From IMG/VR virus record IMGVR_UViG_3300036818_000088, positions 1-64,000 of that record: DNA of 64,000 bases, one strand, 5' to 3'. A program made the translations under genes and the position numbers. This document shows, piece after piece, positions 1 through 7,524 of the stretch. The first letter of the stretch is position 1. The number at the start of each line of letters is the position of its first letter. The notes under the pieces were generated by a model. It was not told the origin of the DNA. It saw only the letters and a list, made by a program, of their open reading frames with translations, and did not search any database. This DNA is from a virus.

Positions 1-36
1 CAGAGCGGCGCGCAGGGCTTTCAGTGGGTTCTTCAT
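1..36 (-). CDS. Start of a minus-strand gene, truncated by the window edge
   Basis: An ATG at 34-36 on the minus strand overlaps the stop of the upstream minus-strand gene in the ATGA style used throughout this genome. A GAGGAGG ribosome-binding site lies just upstream. Only the first twelve codons are inside the window, beginning Met-Lys-Asn-Pro-Leu-Lys, so no function can be assigned. It is the second gene of the minus-strand operon driven by the promoter at 334-361. Confidence 0.55.
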   Translation of the reverse strand, partial: MKNPLKALRAAL

Positions 37-320
37 GATCCCTCCTCGGGAAAGGCGTGGTCGAAGGCGGCTGCGCACGTTCCCGCTGCCTCCCCTCTGT
101 GGGCACCTGGGTTCGGGCAGTCCTCCCAGAATGGCGGTCCTCCCTGTCCTTCGCCCTCGTAGACGAACTTCGCTGCTGCCTCTGTCGCCTCGTCGGAAAT
201 CACCCGCTCCCGCACCTTCGGTAGCACGGCTTCGAGGGCGACGCGCATACGCGGCCCTTGGTTCTCTGGCAGGCCCGCTGACTTCACGGCCGCCTCGACC
301 AACTCGTCCGGCACCTTCAT
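33..320 (-). CDS. Hypothetical 95-aa protein, first gene of a minus-strand operon
   Basis: The start is placed at the ATG at 320, because an AGGAGGAGG ribosome-binding site lies immediately upstream and the promoter plus decamer motif sit just before it. An in-frame ATG at 380 lies upstream of that promoter and so cannot be the main start. The product is acidic (Met-Lys-Val-Pro-Asp-Glu-Leu) with no recognisable domain, one CxN..H..C-like stretch near residues 68-82 and no membrane segment. It is divergent from the lysis genes. Confidence 0.65.
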   Translation of the reverse strand: MKVPDELVEAAVKSAGLPENQGPRMRVALEAVLPKVRERVISDEATEAAAKFVYEGEGQGGPPFWEDCPNPGAHRGEAAGTCAAAFDHAFPEEGS

Positions 321-333
321 CGCAACCTCCTCC

Positions 334-361
334 TGATCGGGTGTACCCGCTGAGCCTAGCA
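334..361 (-). promoter_or_regulatory. Promoter with CACCCGATCA decamer (minus strand)
   Basis: On the minus strand an extended -10, TGCTAGGCT, has its TAGGCT at 353-358. Nine bases later comes CACCCGATCA (334-343), followed by an AGGAGGAGG site and the ATG at 320. This is the same arrangement as at 2456, 20870, 24935, 27181 and 35953 on the + strand, so the element keeps its polarity relative to transcription. Confidence 0.6.
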
Positions 362-389
362 TAGACTGAAGGAACTTCATCTAGCTCCC

Positions 390-1076
390 TTGCGGGATGG
401 CTCTGCCAAAGGGCTTAGACTCCCCGCCGTGGAGAACGGGAAACTGCCGAAGTCCGCTCTGGCACCGATTCCAGGCGGGGAACTCGCGAAGGATGCCGCA
501 GCGGCTTGGAACGCTCCTGGCGGGCCTGCCGACGCCGGACTGCGGCCGACCGGCTCACAATCGAGCTACCGGACCTATGACGAGCAGGTCGCGCTCTACA
601 AGCTCTACCAGGAAGGCAGGGGCAATCTCGCTGCGGTTCCCGGCACCTCCAACCACGGATGGGGGGTCGCGGTCGATCTCGCCGAAACGTGGATGCGGAC
701 TTGGATGGATGAGCATGGGGCCGCCTTTGGCTGGCGCAAGACCGAAGCTTTCAGTGAGTGGTGGCACGTTAATTACGACGGCTCCAAGCACTTCCCGACC
801 TTCGAGACCCTGAAGCGAGGATCGAAGGGCAAGCGCGTCAAGCACTTCACCAAGCGCCTCGCCTTCATCCACCGTCCCAACGGTGCCGCCTACCTGAAGA
901 GAGCCCCCGGCCGCTATGGCAAACGGGTCGAGGTCGCCGTGGGCGCCTTCCAGCTCAATCACGATCTCCGTGCAGATGGCGAGATCGGCCCGAAGACCGC
1001 CGCCAAGATCGACGCTGTCTTCCATAGGCAATATCGCGAGCGGCACAAAGCTCAGCCGCGAGGCCAGCACCGATGA
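390..1076 (+). CDS. Endolysin: M15-family peptidase with peptidoglycan-binding domain
   Basis: A 228-aa cell-wall hydrolase. Residues 45-130 match the M15 (VanY/D,D-carboxypeptidase-like) zinc peptidase fold: SNHGWGVAVD carries the zinc ligands His89 and Asp96, and EWWH supplies His126. Residues 137-210 form a PG_binding_1-like domain. It heads a lysis cassette with GH24 lysozyme and a holin candidate, joined by 4-nt overlaps. The start is unsure: TTG at 390 has no clear ribosome-binding site, and GTG at 429 is the next option. The role is cleavage of peptide stems or cross-bridges at lysis. Confidence 0.88.
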   Translation: MRDGSAKGLRLPAVENGKLPKSALAPIPGGELAKDAAAAWNAPGGPADAGLRPTGSQSSYRTYDEQVALYKLYQEGRGNLAAVPGTSNHGWGVAVDLAETWMRTWMDEHGAAFGWRKTEAFSEWWHVNYDGSKHFPTFETLKRGSKGKRVKHFTKRLAFIHRPNGAAYLKRAPGRYGKRVEVAVGAFQLNHDLRADGEIGPKTAAKIDAVFHRQYRERHKAQPRGQHR

Positions 1077-1513
1077 GCACGGCAATCCTCGACCGCTTCA
1101 TGTCCAAGGTCGTCTTGAACGGAGGCGAGGACGAGTGCTGGACGTGGGCTGGCTATGTGATGCCGAATGGCTATGGGCAACACTCAATCAAGGGCAAGCA
1201 TGTCTATGCGCATCGTCTTTCCCATGAACTCTTCATTGGCCCGATCCCCGATGGCCTTCAGATCGACCATCTCTGTCGCAACCGCGCCTGCGTCAATCCG
1301 GCGCATCTTGAGGCCGTGACGAATCGGGAGAATCAGCTTCGTAGCGAGAAGACGCTTATCTCAAAGGCCCTTGCGACAACCCATTGCCCGAAGGGCCATC
1401 CCTACAGCCGAGAGAACACCTTTCTTCACTCCGATGGAAGCCGGAGGTGTCGTGAATGCGGGCGGGAAGCATGCCGCGCATATAGGGCAACACAGAAGCT
1501 GGCGGCAGCATGA
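1073..1513 (+). CDS. HNH homing-type endonuclease
   Basis: A 146-aa protein of the common phage HNH family. It has an N-terminal WTWAGY element, a central IDHLCRNRACVNPAHLE block (about residues 64-80) with the HNH catalytic histidines, and a C-terminal zinc-ligand pair (CPKGH, CRECG). Its ATG overlaps the endolysin stop and its own stop overlaps the lysozyme start, so it is co-translated inside the lysis cassette. Such nucleases usually spread as free-standing selfish genes; whether it does anything for lysis cannot be told. Confidence 0.88.
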   Translation: MSTAILDRFMSKVVLNGGEDECWTWAGYVMPNGYGQHSIKGKHVYAHRLSHELFIGPIPDGLQIDHLCRNRACVNPAHLEAVTNRENQLRSEKTLISKALATTHCPKGHPYSRENTFLHSDGSRRCRECGREACRAYRATQKLAAA

Positions 1514-1977
1514 AAAGACGATGGAGCCTTCTCTGGGCAGCTCGCTTTGTCTCAGTCTGGGAGGGCTTCAGCCCCGTTGCCTATTTGGACATAATTGCGG
1601 TGCCTGCGATTTACACCTTGGGCTACGGGCATACGGGCAATGTCCATGCGGGCGAACGGGTCACGAAAGCGCAGGCGCTTCGCCTTCTCTCGTCTGACCT
1701 TCGGGTCGCGGCCCGAGCCGTCAAGCAGGGCATCCACGTCAAGCTCTCGGTGCGCCAGCGCATGGCTCTGATCGACCTCGCCTTCAACTGCGGCGGCGGC
1801 GCGGTCATCGGCTCGACCCTCGCCGCCAAGCTCAACGCAAAGGACTACAGGGGCGCCGCCGACTGCTTCCTCGAATGGGACCATGCGGGTGGCGTCGTCG
1901 TGCAGGGCCTCAAGAATCGTCGCGAGGCTGAGCGCGCCATGTTCCTGTCCAAGCCAAAGAAGCGGAGGAAGAAATGA
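1510..1977 (+). CDS. GH24 phage lysozyme (second lytic enzyme)
   Basis: A 155-aa muramidase of the T4/P22 lysozyme type. The catalytic Glu18 is in WEGF, followed by YLD (Asp27) and the YTLGYGHTG signature with Thr36. A conserved NCGGGA element and RREAE near the end also fit the family. It would cut the glycan backbone, complementing the M15 peptidase upstream. There is no signal peptide, so it would need the holin. The C-terminus is strongly basic (PKKRRKK). Confidence 0.9.
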   Translation: MKRRWSLLWAARFVSVWEGFSPVAYLDIIAVPAIYTLGYGHTGNVHAGERVTKAQALRLLSSDLRVAARAVKQGIHVKLSVRQRMALIDLAFNCGGGAVIGSTLAAKLNAKDYRGAADCFLEWDHAGGVVVQGLKNRREAERAMFLSKPKKRRKK

Positions 1978-2333
1978 ATACCGATCCGAGTTCCAACATC
2001 AGCCGCTGGGTTACGTTCTTGCTCGGCCCCCTGATCCTGATCGCCAGCGGCTTCGTCGCGATCAAGGCCAAGTCCTGGTTCAACTACGACCTCGCCCCAG
2101 CCGAAGCGGCGGCCTACTTCACGACCATCATCGGCGGGATCGCGGCTGGCGTTGTGACTTGGGTTAGGAATCGCGGCAAATACGAGATCGCCAAAGCGAC
2201 CGGGATCGACGATGCCACCCTCGACCTGATCGCCAGCGCCATCGCCAGCAGGTTGCCGCAGGCCCCGAGTGCGCCATCGTCCGGTGCCGTTGGCCAAGCT
2301 TCAGGGACTCACCCCCTGACGCCGCCGCGCTGA
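1974..2333 (+). CDS. Holin candidate with two membrane segments
   Basis: A 119-aa protein whose ATG overlaps the lysozyme stop. Two hydrophobic helices lie at about residues 13-31 and 48-63, followed by a basic stretch (WVRNRGK) and a polar, Pro/Ser-rich tail. Size, two-helix topology and position directly after two wall hydrolases are what is expected of a class II holin. Assignment rests on context and topology, not on a sequence signature. Confidence 0.65.
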   Translation: MNTDPSSNISRWVTFLLGPLILIASGFVAIKAKSWFNYDLAPAEAAAYFTTIIGGIAAGVVTWVRNRGKYEIAKATGIDDATLDLIASAIASRLPQAPSAPSSGAVGQASGTHPLTPPR

Positions 2334-2416
2334 GCACCTGACAGGCGAAGTCGCGGCGCTGCTGTAACCTTGCCGGCGTAGGCATCGGATGCACGATCGG
2401 GTGTAATCGAAGCCAT

Positions 2417-2447
2417 GGCGGGCGCCTTCGGGCGCCCGTCGTCTTTC
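2417..2447 (+). terminator. Rho-independent terminator after the lysis module
   Basis: A GC stem GGGCGCC with a TTCG loop and GGCGCCC arm at about 2420-2437 is followed by CGTCGTCTTTCT. It lies 85 nt after the holin candidate and just before the promoter for the recombination operon, so it separates the two units. Confidence 0.6.
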
Positions 2448-2452
2448 TAGGG

Positions 2453-2480
2453 TGGTAAGGTCCTTCACCACACCCGATCA
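2453..2480 (+). promoter_or_regulatory. Promoter with CACCCGATCA decamer upstream of recT
   Basis: Extended -10 TGGTAAGGT (TAAGGT at 2456-2461), nine bases, then CACCCGATCA at 2471-2480, then an AAGGAGG site at 2487-2492 and the TTG start at 2498. The untranslated leader is short and the decamer would lie at the very 5' end of the transcript. Confidence 0.6.
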
Positions 2481-2497
2481 GCTACAAGGAGGCCCCA

Positions 2498-3733
2498 TTG
2501 CCAGAGAAGACCGATCAGCCCGCGAGCACCGACCTCGCAGAGCGCGAGCCTTCCGCTGCCAACCCGCTCGCCCTGATCGACGACACCTTCACCAAAGACG
2601 AGGTCGGCGCGATAGCCAAGTTCATCGGCGTCTCTGCCGAGGACCCCGGCTTCCGCCCCTTCCTCGCCGTCGCCGCCTCGATGGGCCTCTCGCCGCTTAA
2701 CAGCGAGATCTGGCTGATTAAGGGCCGCCGCGAAGTAGGCGGCAAATGGGAGGATTTCTACCGCCCCGCCGCTGGCCGCGATGGCTTCCTGCGCAAGGCC
2801 GAAGAATCGCCGAAGTTCAGGGGCATCCGCTCCAACACCGTCTGCGCCAACGACACCTTCGAGGTCGAAGACGACGGCGAGGAGGTCAAGATGGTCCATC
2901 GCTTCAAGTCACTCAGCCCCAACGCCCCCAAAGGCAAGGAGGCTCGCTACCGAGGCCCCGTCATCGGCGCCTGGGCCAAGGTCTTCTTCCGCGACGGGCG
3001 CCCACCGCTCTTCTACTTCGCCCCTGCCCACGAGCACGTCAAGACGAAGGTCAAGGATGGCAACGTCGAATTCGCCGGCGCTTGGTCCTACACCTCGGCA
3101 ATGTGCGAGAAGGCCGCCCAGTCACGAGTGCTGCGCCTCGCCTTCCGCATCACCGGCATCGTCCCCGTCGATGAGCTGCGCTCCGATGATCCGCAGATGG
3201 TCGCCAGCTCGACCACTGCCACCGATGCCGACGGCGAGTCGATCGCCGATGATCCCGGTCCTAAGAACGCCGAGTTCATTGACGGCCTTGAGCAGGTGCC
3301 CGAGGAGCTGCGCAAGGAGCTGACCATCGCCCTCGAGCAGCTCAACGAGCTGATCCCCTTCTCTTGGACCCCCGCCAAGGTGCGAATGCGGCTAGGGTCG
3401 GGCTGCGATGAGGAGAAAGCCCGCGCCGTGCTTGAGGAGGTCGAAGCCGAGTTCAAGGCTCTGCGCGACAAGCAGGCCGAGCGCGAGGCCCGCGAAGTCG
3501 AGTCCGTCGAGGAGGCCGTGCAGGTCGTCTTGGCCCGCGATATCAAGCCGCCAGTCGAGCTTCTATACGAAGTGGATGTGGGCGAGCACGATTGGGTGCT
3601 GATCGAAGATGCGGTATTCGATCAGGAAGCTGCGCGCATGGTCCTCAAGACAGAGATGGGCGAAAAGACATTCAGCCCAACCGACGAGTTGGAAGTCCGC
3701 TCGCCACAGGACGCCAGCCCCGACGAGGGCTGA
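2498..3733 (+). CDS. recT: RecT-family single-strand annealing protein
   Basis: A 411-aa protein with a TTG start selected by an AAGGAGG site eight bases upstream. Residues 20-230 match phage RecT/Bet: a region ending FLAVAASMGLSPL, YRPAAGRDGFLRKAEES, then GAWAKVFFRDGRPPLFYF and MCEKAAQSRVLRLAF. The C-terminal third is charged and predicted helical, longer than minimal RecT. It would anneal complementary single strands during phage recombination or replication. A RecB/Cas4-like nuclease is two genes downstream, giving an exonuclease plus annealase pair. Confidence 0.88.
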   Translation: MPEKTDQPASTDLAEREPSAANPLALIDDTFTKDEVGAIAKFIGVSAEDPGFRPFLAVAASMGLSPLNSEIWLIKGRREVGGKWEDFYRPAAGRDGFLRKAEESPKFRGIRSNTVCANDTFEVEDDGEEVKMVHRFKSLSPNAPKGKEARYRGPVIGAWAKVFFRDGRPPLFYFAPAHEHVKTKVKDGNVEFAGAWSYTSAMCEKAAQSRVLRLAFRITGIVPVDELRSDDPQMVASSTTATDADGESIADDPGPKNAEFIDGLEQVPEELRKELTIALEQLNELIPFSWTPAKVRMRLGSGCDEEKARAVLEEVEAEFKALRDKQAEREAREVESVEEAVQVVLARDIKPPVELLYEVDVGEHDWVLIEDAVFDQEAARMVLKTEMGEKTFSPTDELEVRSPQDASPDEG

Positions 3734-3736
3734 GTC

Positions 3737-3952
3737 GTGCAGATCCAGGTTCTAGCCCTCTACCTCGATGACGAGGGGAGGCCGCTGTGGAACTACAACC
3801 ACATTGAGGCCGTGCCGGCTACCGGCGACGCTGAGCAGATGCTGCTTGCGGCGAGAGGCAAGATCGACGATCATCTGCGCCGGGCCAAAGAGGCCATCGG
3901 CACGCAGGCCGAAGCCGACCTGAAACGCCTCGCCGATGAGGCGAAGCCATGA
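3737..3952 (+). CDS. Hypothetical 71-aa protein between recT and nuclease genes
   Basis: GTG start three bases after the recT stop; its own stop overlaps the nuclease ATG. The N-terminus is beta-like (QIQVLALYLDDEGRPLW) and the rest is a charged helix. No family recognised. Its place between the annealase and the nuclease suggests a small accessory factor of the recombination pair. Confidence 0.6.
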   Translation: MQIQVLALYLDDEGRPLWNYNHIEAVPATGDAEQMLLAARGKIDDHLRRAKEAIGTQAEADLKRLADEAKP

Positions 3953-5184
3953 GCGAGCGCATGATCGCCCCGGTGCCCGAGGGGCCGATGAGCCTCGACG
4001 CGGTGATCGAGGCTCTGCCCAAGGTCCGCCAGTCGCTGCTCTCCAAGTTCGATGATTGCCCGTTGAGTTGCTACTTTGAGCTGCGCTGGGCGCAGGGCTG
4101 GTCGACGCACCCCCAGGCTCGCGGCACGATCTTCCACCGCTTCTGCGCCGAGGCGCTCAAAGAGATGAAAGTGCAGGACTCCGAAGGCATCCCCAAAGGC
4201 GTGGCCTTGGCAATCTTGGAGGAGGTGCTCGAGCAGCGCGGCGTCCCGGCTACCGAACGGGTGCGGGTGCCGCTGCGCGAGATCCCCACGCTGCGCATGG
4301 CGGCGATCAAGTTCGCCACCGACAACAGCTTCACGGTCCGCAACATCGTCGATGTCGAGAAGCGGCTGAACGCAAAGCTCAGCTACGTCGATGACGAAGG
4401 GACGGTCCGAGAGCGCGAGCTGACCGGCCAACTCGATGTCCTGGTCGCCGATCCCGACTACGACAAGGGGGCTATATGTGTCGACTTCAAGACGGGGTGG
4501 GGCCTGCCGCCCGAGCGCAATGCCGAGGATCGCGACGCGGCAGAGAAGGGCCTGAGCTACCACGGCTTCTTTCAGCAGCGCTTCTATAGCTGGCTCGTGA
4601 TGCGCAACTACCCCGACATCGACCGCGTGACCCTGCGCGAGTTCTACGTCTACCGCTCCAAAGCCCGCCCTGCGTCCATGCACCGCCGCGACCTCGATCG
4701 CGTCGAGAAGGAACTGAGCGACCTCGTGATGGAGCTCGACCGCTGCATCGCCTCGGGCAAGCCGAAGAAGCTGAGCTTCCCAGAGGTCTCGCCGTGGAAT
4801 CCCCAGCCCGGCAAGTCGTGTACCTGGTGCGTGGCCGGCCATCGCTGCCCGATCGAAGCCGATGTTCGCGAGGCGATAGCCGTACGCAGCCCTCAGGAGG
4901 CCGGAGAGGCCGTCGAGCGCCTGCAGGTCGCTGAAGCCGTCCGCAAATCTCACCGCGCCGCCCTGCGCCCCTGGGTTGAGGAGCACGGCCCGCAGGTCGC
5001 TCGCCATTCCAAGGGGAGGCTGCACTTCGGGCTCAAGACGAATACAGCCGGTGTGCCTGAATTGAGATTCTTCACGTCCCCTGGGAGTGACCGCGCTCCC
5101 TCGCGCAAAAAGGAAGACAAGGCTCTCGAGGACGCCATGCGCCGCTCGATTGAGACGGCGAAAGAGGAGAGGGAGGCAAGCTGA
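3949..5184 (+). CDS. PD-(D/E)XK exonuclease, RecB/Cas4-like, with Fe-S cysteines
   Basis: A 411-aa nuclease. Visible motifs are His63 (GTIFHRF, motif I), Asp163 (GQLDVL), Asp179-x-Lys181 (VDFKTG) and QxxxY (QQRFY, about 210-214). Two cysteines at 37 and 41 and a CTWC...C group near residue 290 resemble the iron-sulphur cluster of AddB and Cas4 nucleases. It probably resects DNA ends to make single strands for RecT. There is no helicase domain. Start and stop overlap both neighbours. Confidence 0.85.
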   Translation: MSERMIAPVPEGPMSLDAVIEALPKVRQSLLSKFDDCPLSCYFELRWAQGWSTHPQARGTIFHRFCAEALKEMKVQDSEGIPKGVALAILEEVLEQRGVPATERVRVPLREIPTLRMAAIKFATDNSFTVRNIVDVEKRLNAKLSYVDDEGTVRERELTGQLDVLVADPDYDKGAICVDFKTGWGLPPERNAEDRDAAEKGLSYHGFFQQRFYSWLVMRNYPDIDRVTLREFYVYRSKARPASMHRRDLDRVEKELSDLVMELDRCIASGKPKKLSFPEVSPWNPQPGKSCTWCVAGHRCPIEADVREAIAVRSPQEAGEAVERLQVAEAVRKSHRAALRPWVEEHGPQVARHSKGRLHFGLKTNTAGVPELRFFTSPGSDRAPSRKKEDKALEDAMRRSIETAKEEREAS

Positions 5185-5378
5185 TGGCACAGGCCACATC
5201 GACAAAGCCCCTAGAAGTCGAGCTAATGGTTTGTCCCGTCTGCCGCTCCATCGACAAGCTCGCCGGTGCCTCTCATCTCGGCGTCAAGGGCTTCTGCGTC
5301 GGGCCGATGGGCAAAGGACACAAAAGAGCCCGCAGGGAGCCTGCGCAGTTCAAAGAGGTGGTCTCAGAGCAATGCTGA
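5184..5378 (+). CDS. Small CxxC protein, copy 1 of a duplicated pair
   Basis: A 64-aa protein beginning MAQATSTKPLEVEL, with a CPVC knuckle, GVKGFCVGP and a basic tail. It is a clear paralogue of the product of 5763-5957: same length, same start, CPxC, GxKGxCVG and RREPA positions. Function unknown; it may bind one zinc through CPVC plus a later Cys/His. It overlaps the nuclease gene by one base. Confidence 0.7.
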   Translation: MAQATSTKPLEVELMVCPVCRSIDKLAGASHLGVKGFCVGPMGKGHKRARREPAQFKEVVSEQC

Positions 5379-5563
5379 TCGGCACCCTGATCTTCGTGGC
5401 CGTCGCCGCTGCGCTCTTCGCCAGCGATCTCTTCTGGGAACTCGTCACCGGGCTTGCCCTGGTCGTCTTCGTCATCGGCGCAGTCCGTCTTGAACCAGCC
5501 CCGGCTCTGACCGCCTTGGCGCTGCTCTGCGGCTGCATCTGGCACTGGGGGAGGATGGCCTGA
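5372..5563 (+). CDS. Small membrane protein, 63 aa
   Basis: ATG at 5372 overlaps the stop of the upstream gene. Almost the whole protein is hydrophobic, with segments at about residues 2-18, 22-38 and 43-58. No family recognised. It is one of several tiny membrane proteins in the early operons. Confidence 0.6.
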   Translation: MLIGTLIFVAVAAALFASDLFWELVTGLALVVFVIGAVRLEPAPALTALALLCGCIWHWGRMA

Positions 5564-5763
5564 TGCCCCGCGAAGATCAAAGCTTCGCCTTCTGCGGCTC
5601 CCAGAATGACAAAAAGGCCATCAGAGCTATCGCCCAAATAATCTACAAAGCGGGTTGCGTTTGTGCCGCAAAGATCGAGGTCACGCGCCAGGACAGCGAA
5701 CATGGGACGGCAATAGTCACTCATGAGGATTGCTGCCCGCTGGCGCGTGGGGAGGAGCGCTGA
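5563..5763 (+). CDS. Hypothetical 66-aa cysteine-containing protein
   Basis: ATG overlaps the previous stop by one base and the stop overlaps the next start. Cysteines occur at CGS, CVC and DCC. No recognisable family. It sits between the two copies of the paralogous CxxC protein. Confidence 0.6.
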   Translation: MPREDQSFAFCGSQNDKKAIRAIAQIIYKAGCVCAAKIEVTRQDSEHGTAIVTHEDCCPLARGEER

Positions 5764-5957
5764 TGGCGCAGGCCACGACCACCAAACCGCTCGAAATCGA
5801 CCTTCTCGTGTGCCCGACCTGCCGCACCGTCGACAAGCTCGCCGACGCCACAGCCCTCGGCATCAAGGGCTACTGCGTCGGCTCAGACACCGAGAGGCAC
5901 CCGAGGGTCCGCAGGGAGCCTGCGCGGTTCAGGGAGGTGGCTTCGGATGACCAATGA
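5763..5957 (+). CDS. Small CxxC protein, copy 2 of a duplicated pair
   Basis: The start is the ATG at 5763, which overlaps the upstream stop and makes the protein collinear with its paralogue at 5184-5378. It is 64 aa, with a CPTC knuckle, GIKGYCVGS and RREPARF. The two copies differ at about half of positions, so the duplication is old or both are under selection. Function unknown. Confidence 0.7.
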   Translation: MAQATTTKPLEIDLLVCPTCRTVDKLADATALGIKGYCVGSDTERHPRVRREPARFREVASDDQ

Positions 5958-6126
5958 GAACCGGAAAGCGCTAGCCAGGATACTGCTAGCGGTGTCGCTA
6001 TGGGCGGCGGGCTTGGGGATTTACTTCCTCCTCTCGCACGGCTCTCCGCGTGAATTTGGGATAGCAATGTCGGCGATTCTGGTCAGCATGGGGACCTCCA
6101 TCCTCTTCGACGAGAGGGAGGAGTAG
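5947..6126 (+). CDS. Small membrane protein, 59 aa
   Basis: ATG at 5947 overlaps the end of the previous gene by 11 bases. Two hydrophobic segments lie at about residues 11-29 and 38-53, with a short acidic tail. Family not recognised. A GGGAGG-type site inside the upstream coding sequence supports this start. Confidence 0.5.
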   Translation: MTNENRKALARILLAVSLWAAGLGIYFLLSHGSPREFGIAMSAILVSMGTSILFDEREE

Positions 6127-6131
6127 CGCTG

Positions 6132-6323
6132 ATGGTGGTCTACGTCCTAATCCAAGGCATGTATGAGAACGAATACCCGACGGGTGTCTATGCAAGCGCG
6201 CTAGACGCGATGGACTCCGCGATGGGCAACTGGAGCGGAGACAAGGGTCGTTGGACGAATGATCTGGACTGGGACGATGCTGCTGAAGTCGTTGGCTATG
6301 TGGTGCGCGAGGAGGCCGACTGA
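6132..6323 (+). CDS. Hypothetical 63-aa acidic protein
   Basis: ATG five bases after the previous stop, with GAGGGAGGAG just upstream. The sequence MVVYVLIQGMYENEYPTGVY resembles small phage proteins that begin with a strand-turn-strand; acidic and aromatic. No family recognised. Stop overlaps the next ATG by one base. Confidence 0.6.
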   Translation: MVVYVLIQGMYENEYPTGVYASALDAMDSAMGNWSGDKGRWTNDLDWDDAAEVVGYVVREEAD

Positions 6324-6973
6324 TGCCCCGCGTCCCCATCGTCCTCACTTGCGAGCTGGGCCACTCTACCGTCATCGGCCACCTATGGGAGCCAGTGAGC
6401 GATAAGGAGATTGACAAGCTGGCCGAACGCAGCGCCTTGCCAGCCGAGTGCGAGTGGCAGGTCGGAGAGTTCAGTGCCGCGAAGGGCGAAGGTTCCGCAA
6501 TGCGCTGCGCGGCGGCTTTTATCGGCCTCCCCCACGTCGAGGGCTGCGACCGCGAAACCGAGCAGCTCGCCCGCATCGGCGGCCAGAACGTCCGCACCCC
6601 CTTGCGCTCAAGCCCCAAGGAGCGCCCCCCTGAGGGGCCTCTGACGCCTTCTGAGTGGCGACGGCGTGTCTGGGACCGCCAGCGCGAGAAACCCGGTCTC
6701 CCGGCTCTGTGCGCCGTCACAGGGGAGCCTCTGAGCTGGAATGCAGACGAGGTCCATCACCCGCTCGACAAGCGCCTCCTGCGGGCCAAGGGCCTCTCTC
6801 ACCGCATCTGGGACGAGCGCAACGGCATGGCCGTCAAGCGGCAGGTCCATCTCGACCACACTTCACGGATGCGTCCGATCCCTCGGCGCTTCGTGCCGGC
6901 GAGCGCTTTTGAGTTCGCCAGGGAGATCGGCCTTTGGGCCATCGCCCGCCTCAACGAAGACCATCCCGAATAG
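6323..6973 (+). CDS. HNH-like nuclease, 216 aa
   Basis: The C-terminal half carries an HNH-type arrangement: CAVTGEPL (about residue 135), then EVHHPLDKR and finally WDERNGMAVKRQVHLDHT, giving His-His, Asn and His residues in order. An N-terminal CELGH...C may bind zinc. Set in the recombination module, it may act like NinG/Rap-type or other HNH recombination nucleases; that link is contextual. Homing activity is an alternative. Confidence 0.65.
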   Translation: MPRVPIVLTCELGHSTVIGHLWEPVSDKEIDKLAERSALPAECEWQVGEFSAAKGEGSAMRCAAAFIGLPHVEGCDRETEQLARIGGQNVRTPLRSSPKERPPEGPLTPSEWRRRVWDRQREKPGLPALCAVTGEPLSWNADEVHHPLDKRLLRAKGLSHRIWDERNGMAVKRQVHLDHTSRMRPIPRRFVPASAFEFAREIGLWAIARLNEDHPE

Positions 6974-6987
6974 AAAAGGAGCAGCAC

Positions 6988-7503
6988 ATGGCAGAGCAGC
7001 AACCGCCGGAGGGCCACGAAGGAGCACCGAAGGCCCACGATGGCGCAGAGAACGGCAACGGGAAGTCGATCGCCCAGCAGGCCGATCAGCCGCCCGTGCC
7101 CGAGGTATCGCCCACTCCGCTGGGCAACGAGAAGCAGATGCCGATCCCGAGCCTCTCCGGCGGGCGGCGCAAGCCGCCGGTCAAGGCCCGGATCATCATC
7201 ACGGCCGCAGCAGCCCCGGCGAGGGGACAGGTTTCCATCGAAGGCGAGCAACTGCTGATCTCGCGCGTCCGCTACTTCAAGGCGACCACGACGCCGCGCT
7301 TCGACGGGGAGGGCCGGGTCGAGTCCTTCGACTATGACCAGACGTTCAAGCCGACCTGGACCGAGGGCCTGCAGGACTTCCTCGACGCCAACGGGCTGAA
7401 GCTTGTGCGCCAAGAGGAGGAAGGCGATGAGGTCGACCCTGGCGACATTGTCGACATCGAGAGGCTGCGCGCTCCGGTCACAGAGGAGGCAATCCCCAGC
7501 TAA
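6988..7503 (+). CDS. Hypothetical 171-aa acidic protein
   Basis: The start is the ATG at 6988, seven bases after AAAAGGAG. The first 45 residues are low-complexity (Gln/Pro/Gly/Ala) and probably disordered; a compact beta-rich region follows (KARIIITAAAAPARG to RVRYFKATTTPRF), with an acidic C-terminus. No family recognised. It is the last gene before the structured noncoding region. Confidence 0.65.
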   Translation: MAEQQPPEGHEGAPKAHDGAENGNGKSIAQQADQPPVPEVSPTPLGNEKQMPIPSLSGGRRKPPVKARIIITAAAAPARGQVSIEGEQLLISRVRYFKATTTPRFDGEGRVESFDYDQTFKPTWTEGLQDFLDANGLKLVRQEEEGDEVDPGDIVDIERLRAPVTEEAIPS

Positions 7504-7524
7504 CCTCTCTCGCCCTGGCTCGGA

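Noticed and set aside
2394-2403. Lone decamer copy (CACCCGATCG on the minus strand) near the terminator.
   Set aside because: No -10 box at the usual distance on either strand and no gene start follows, so it was not listed as a promoter.
3871-5205. Long minus-strand frame antisense to the nuclease gene.
   Set aside because: Typical antisense shadow of a high-GC gene; the + strand product has catalytic motifs.
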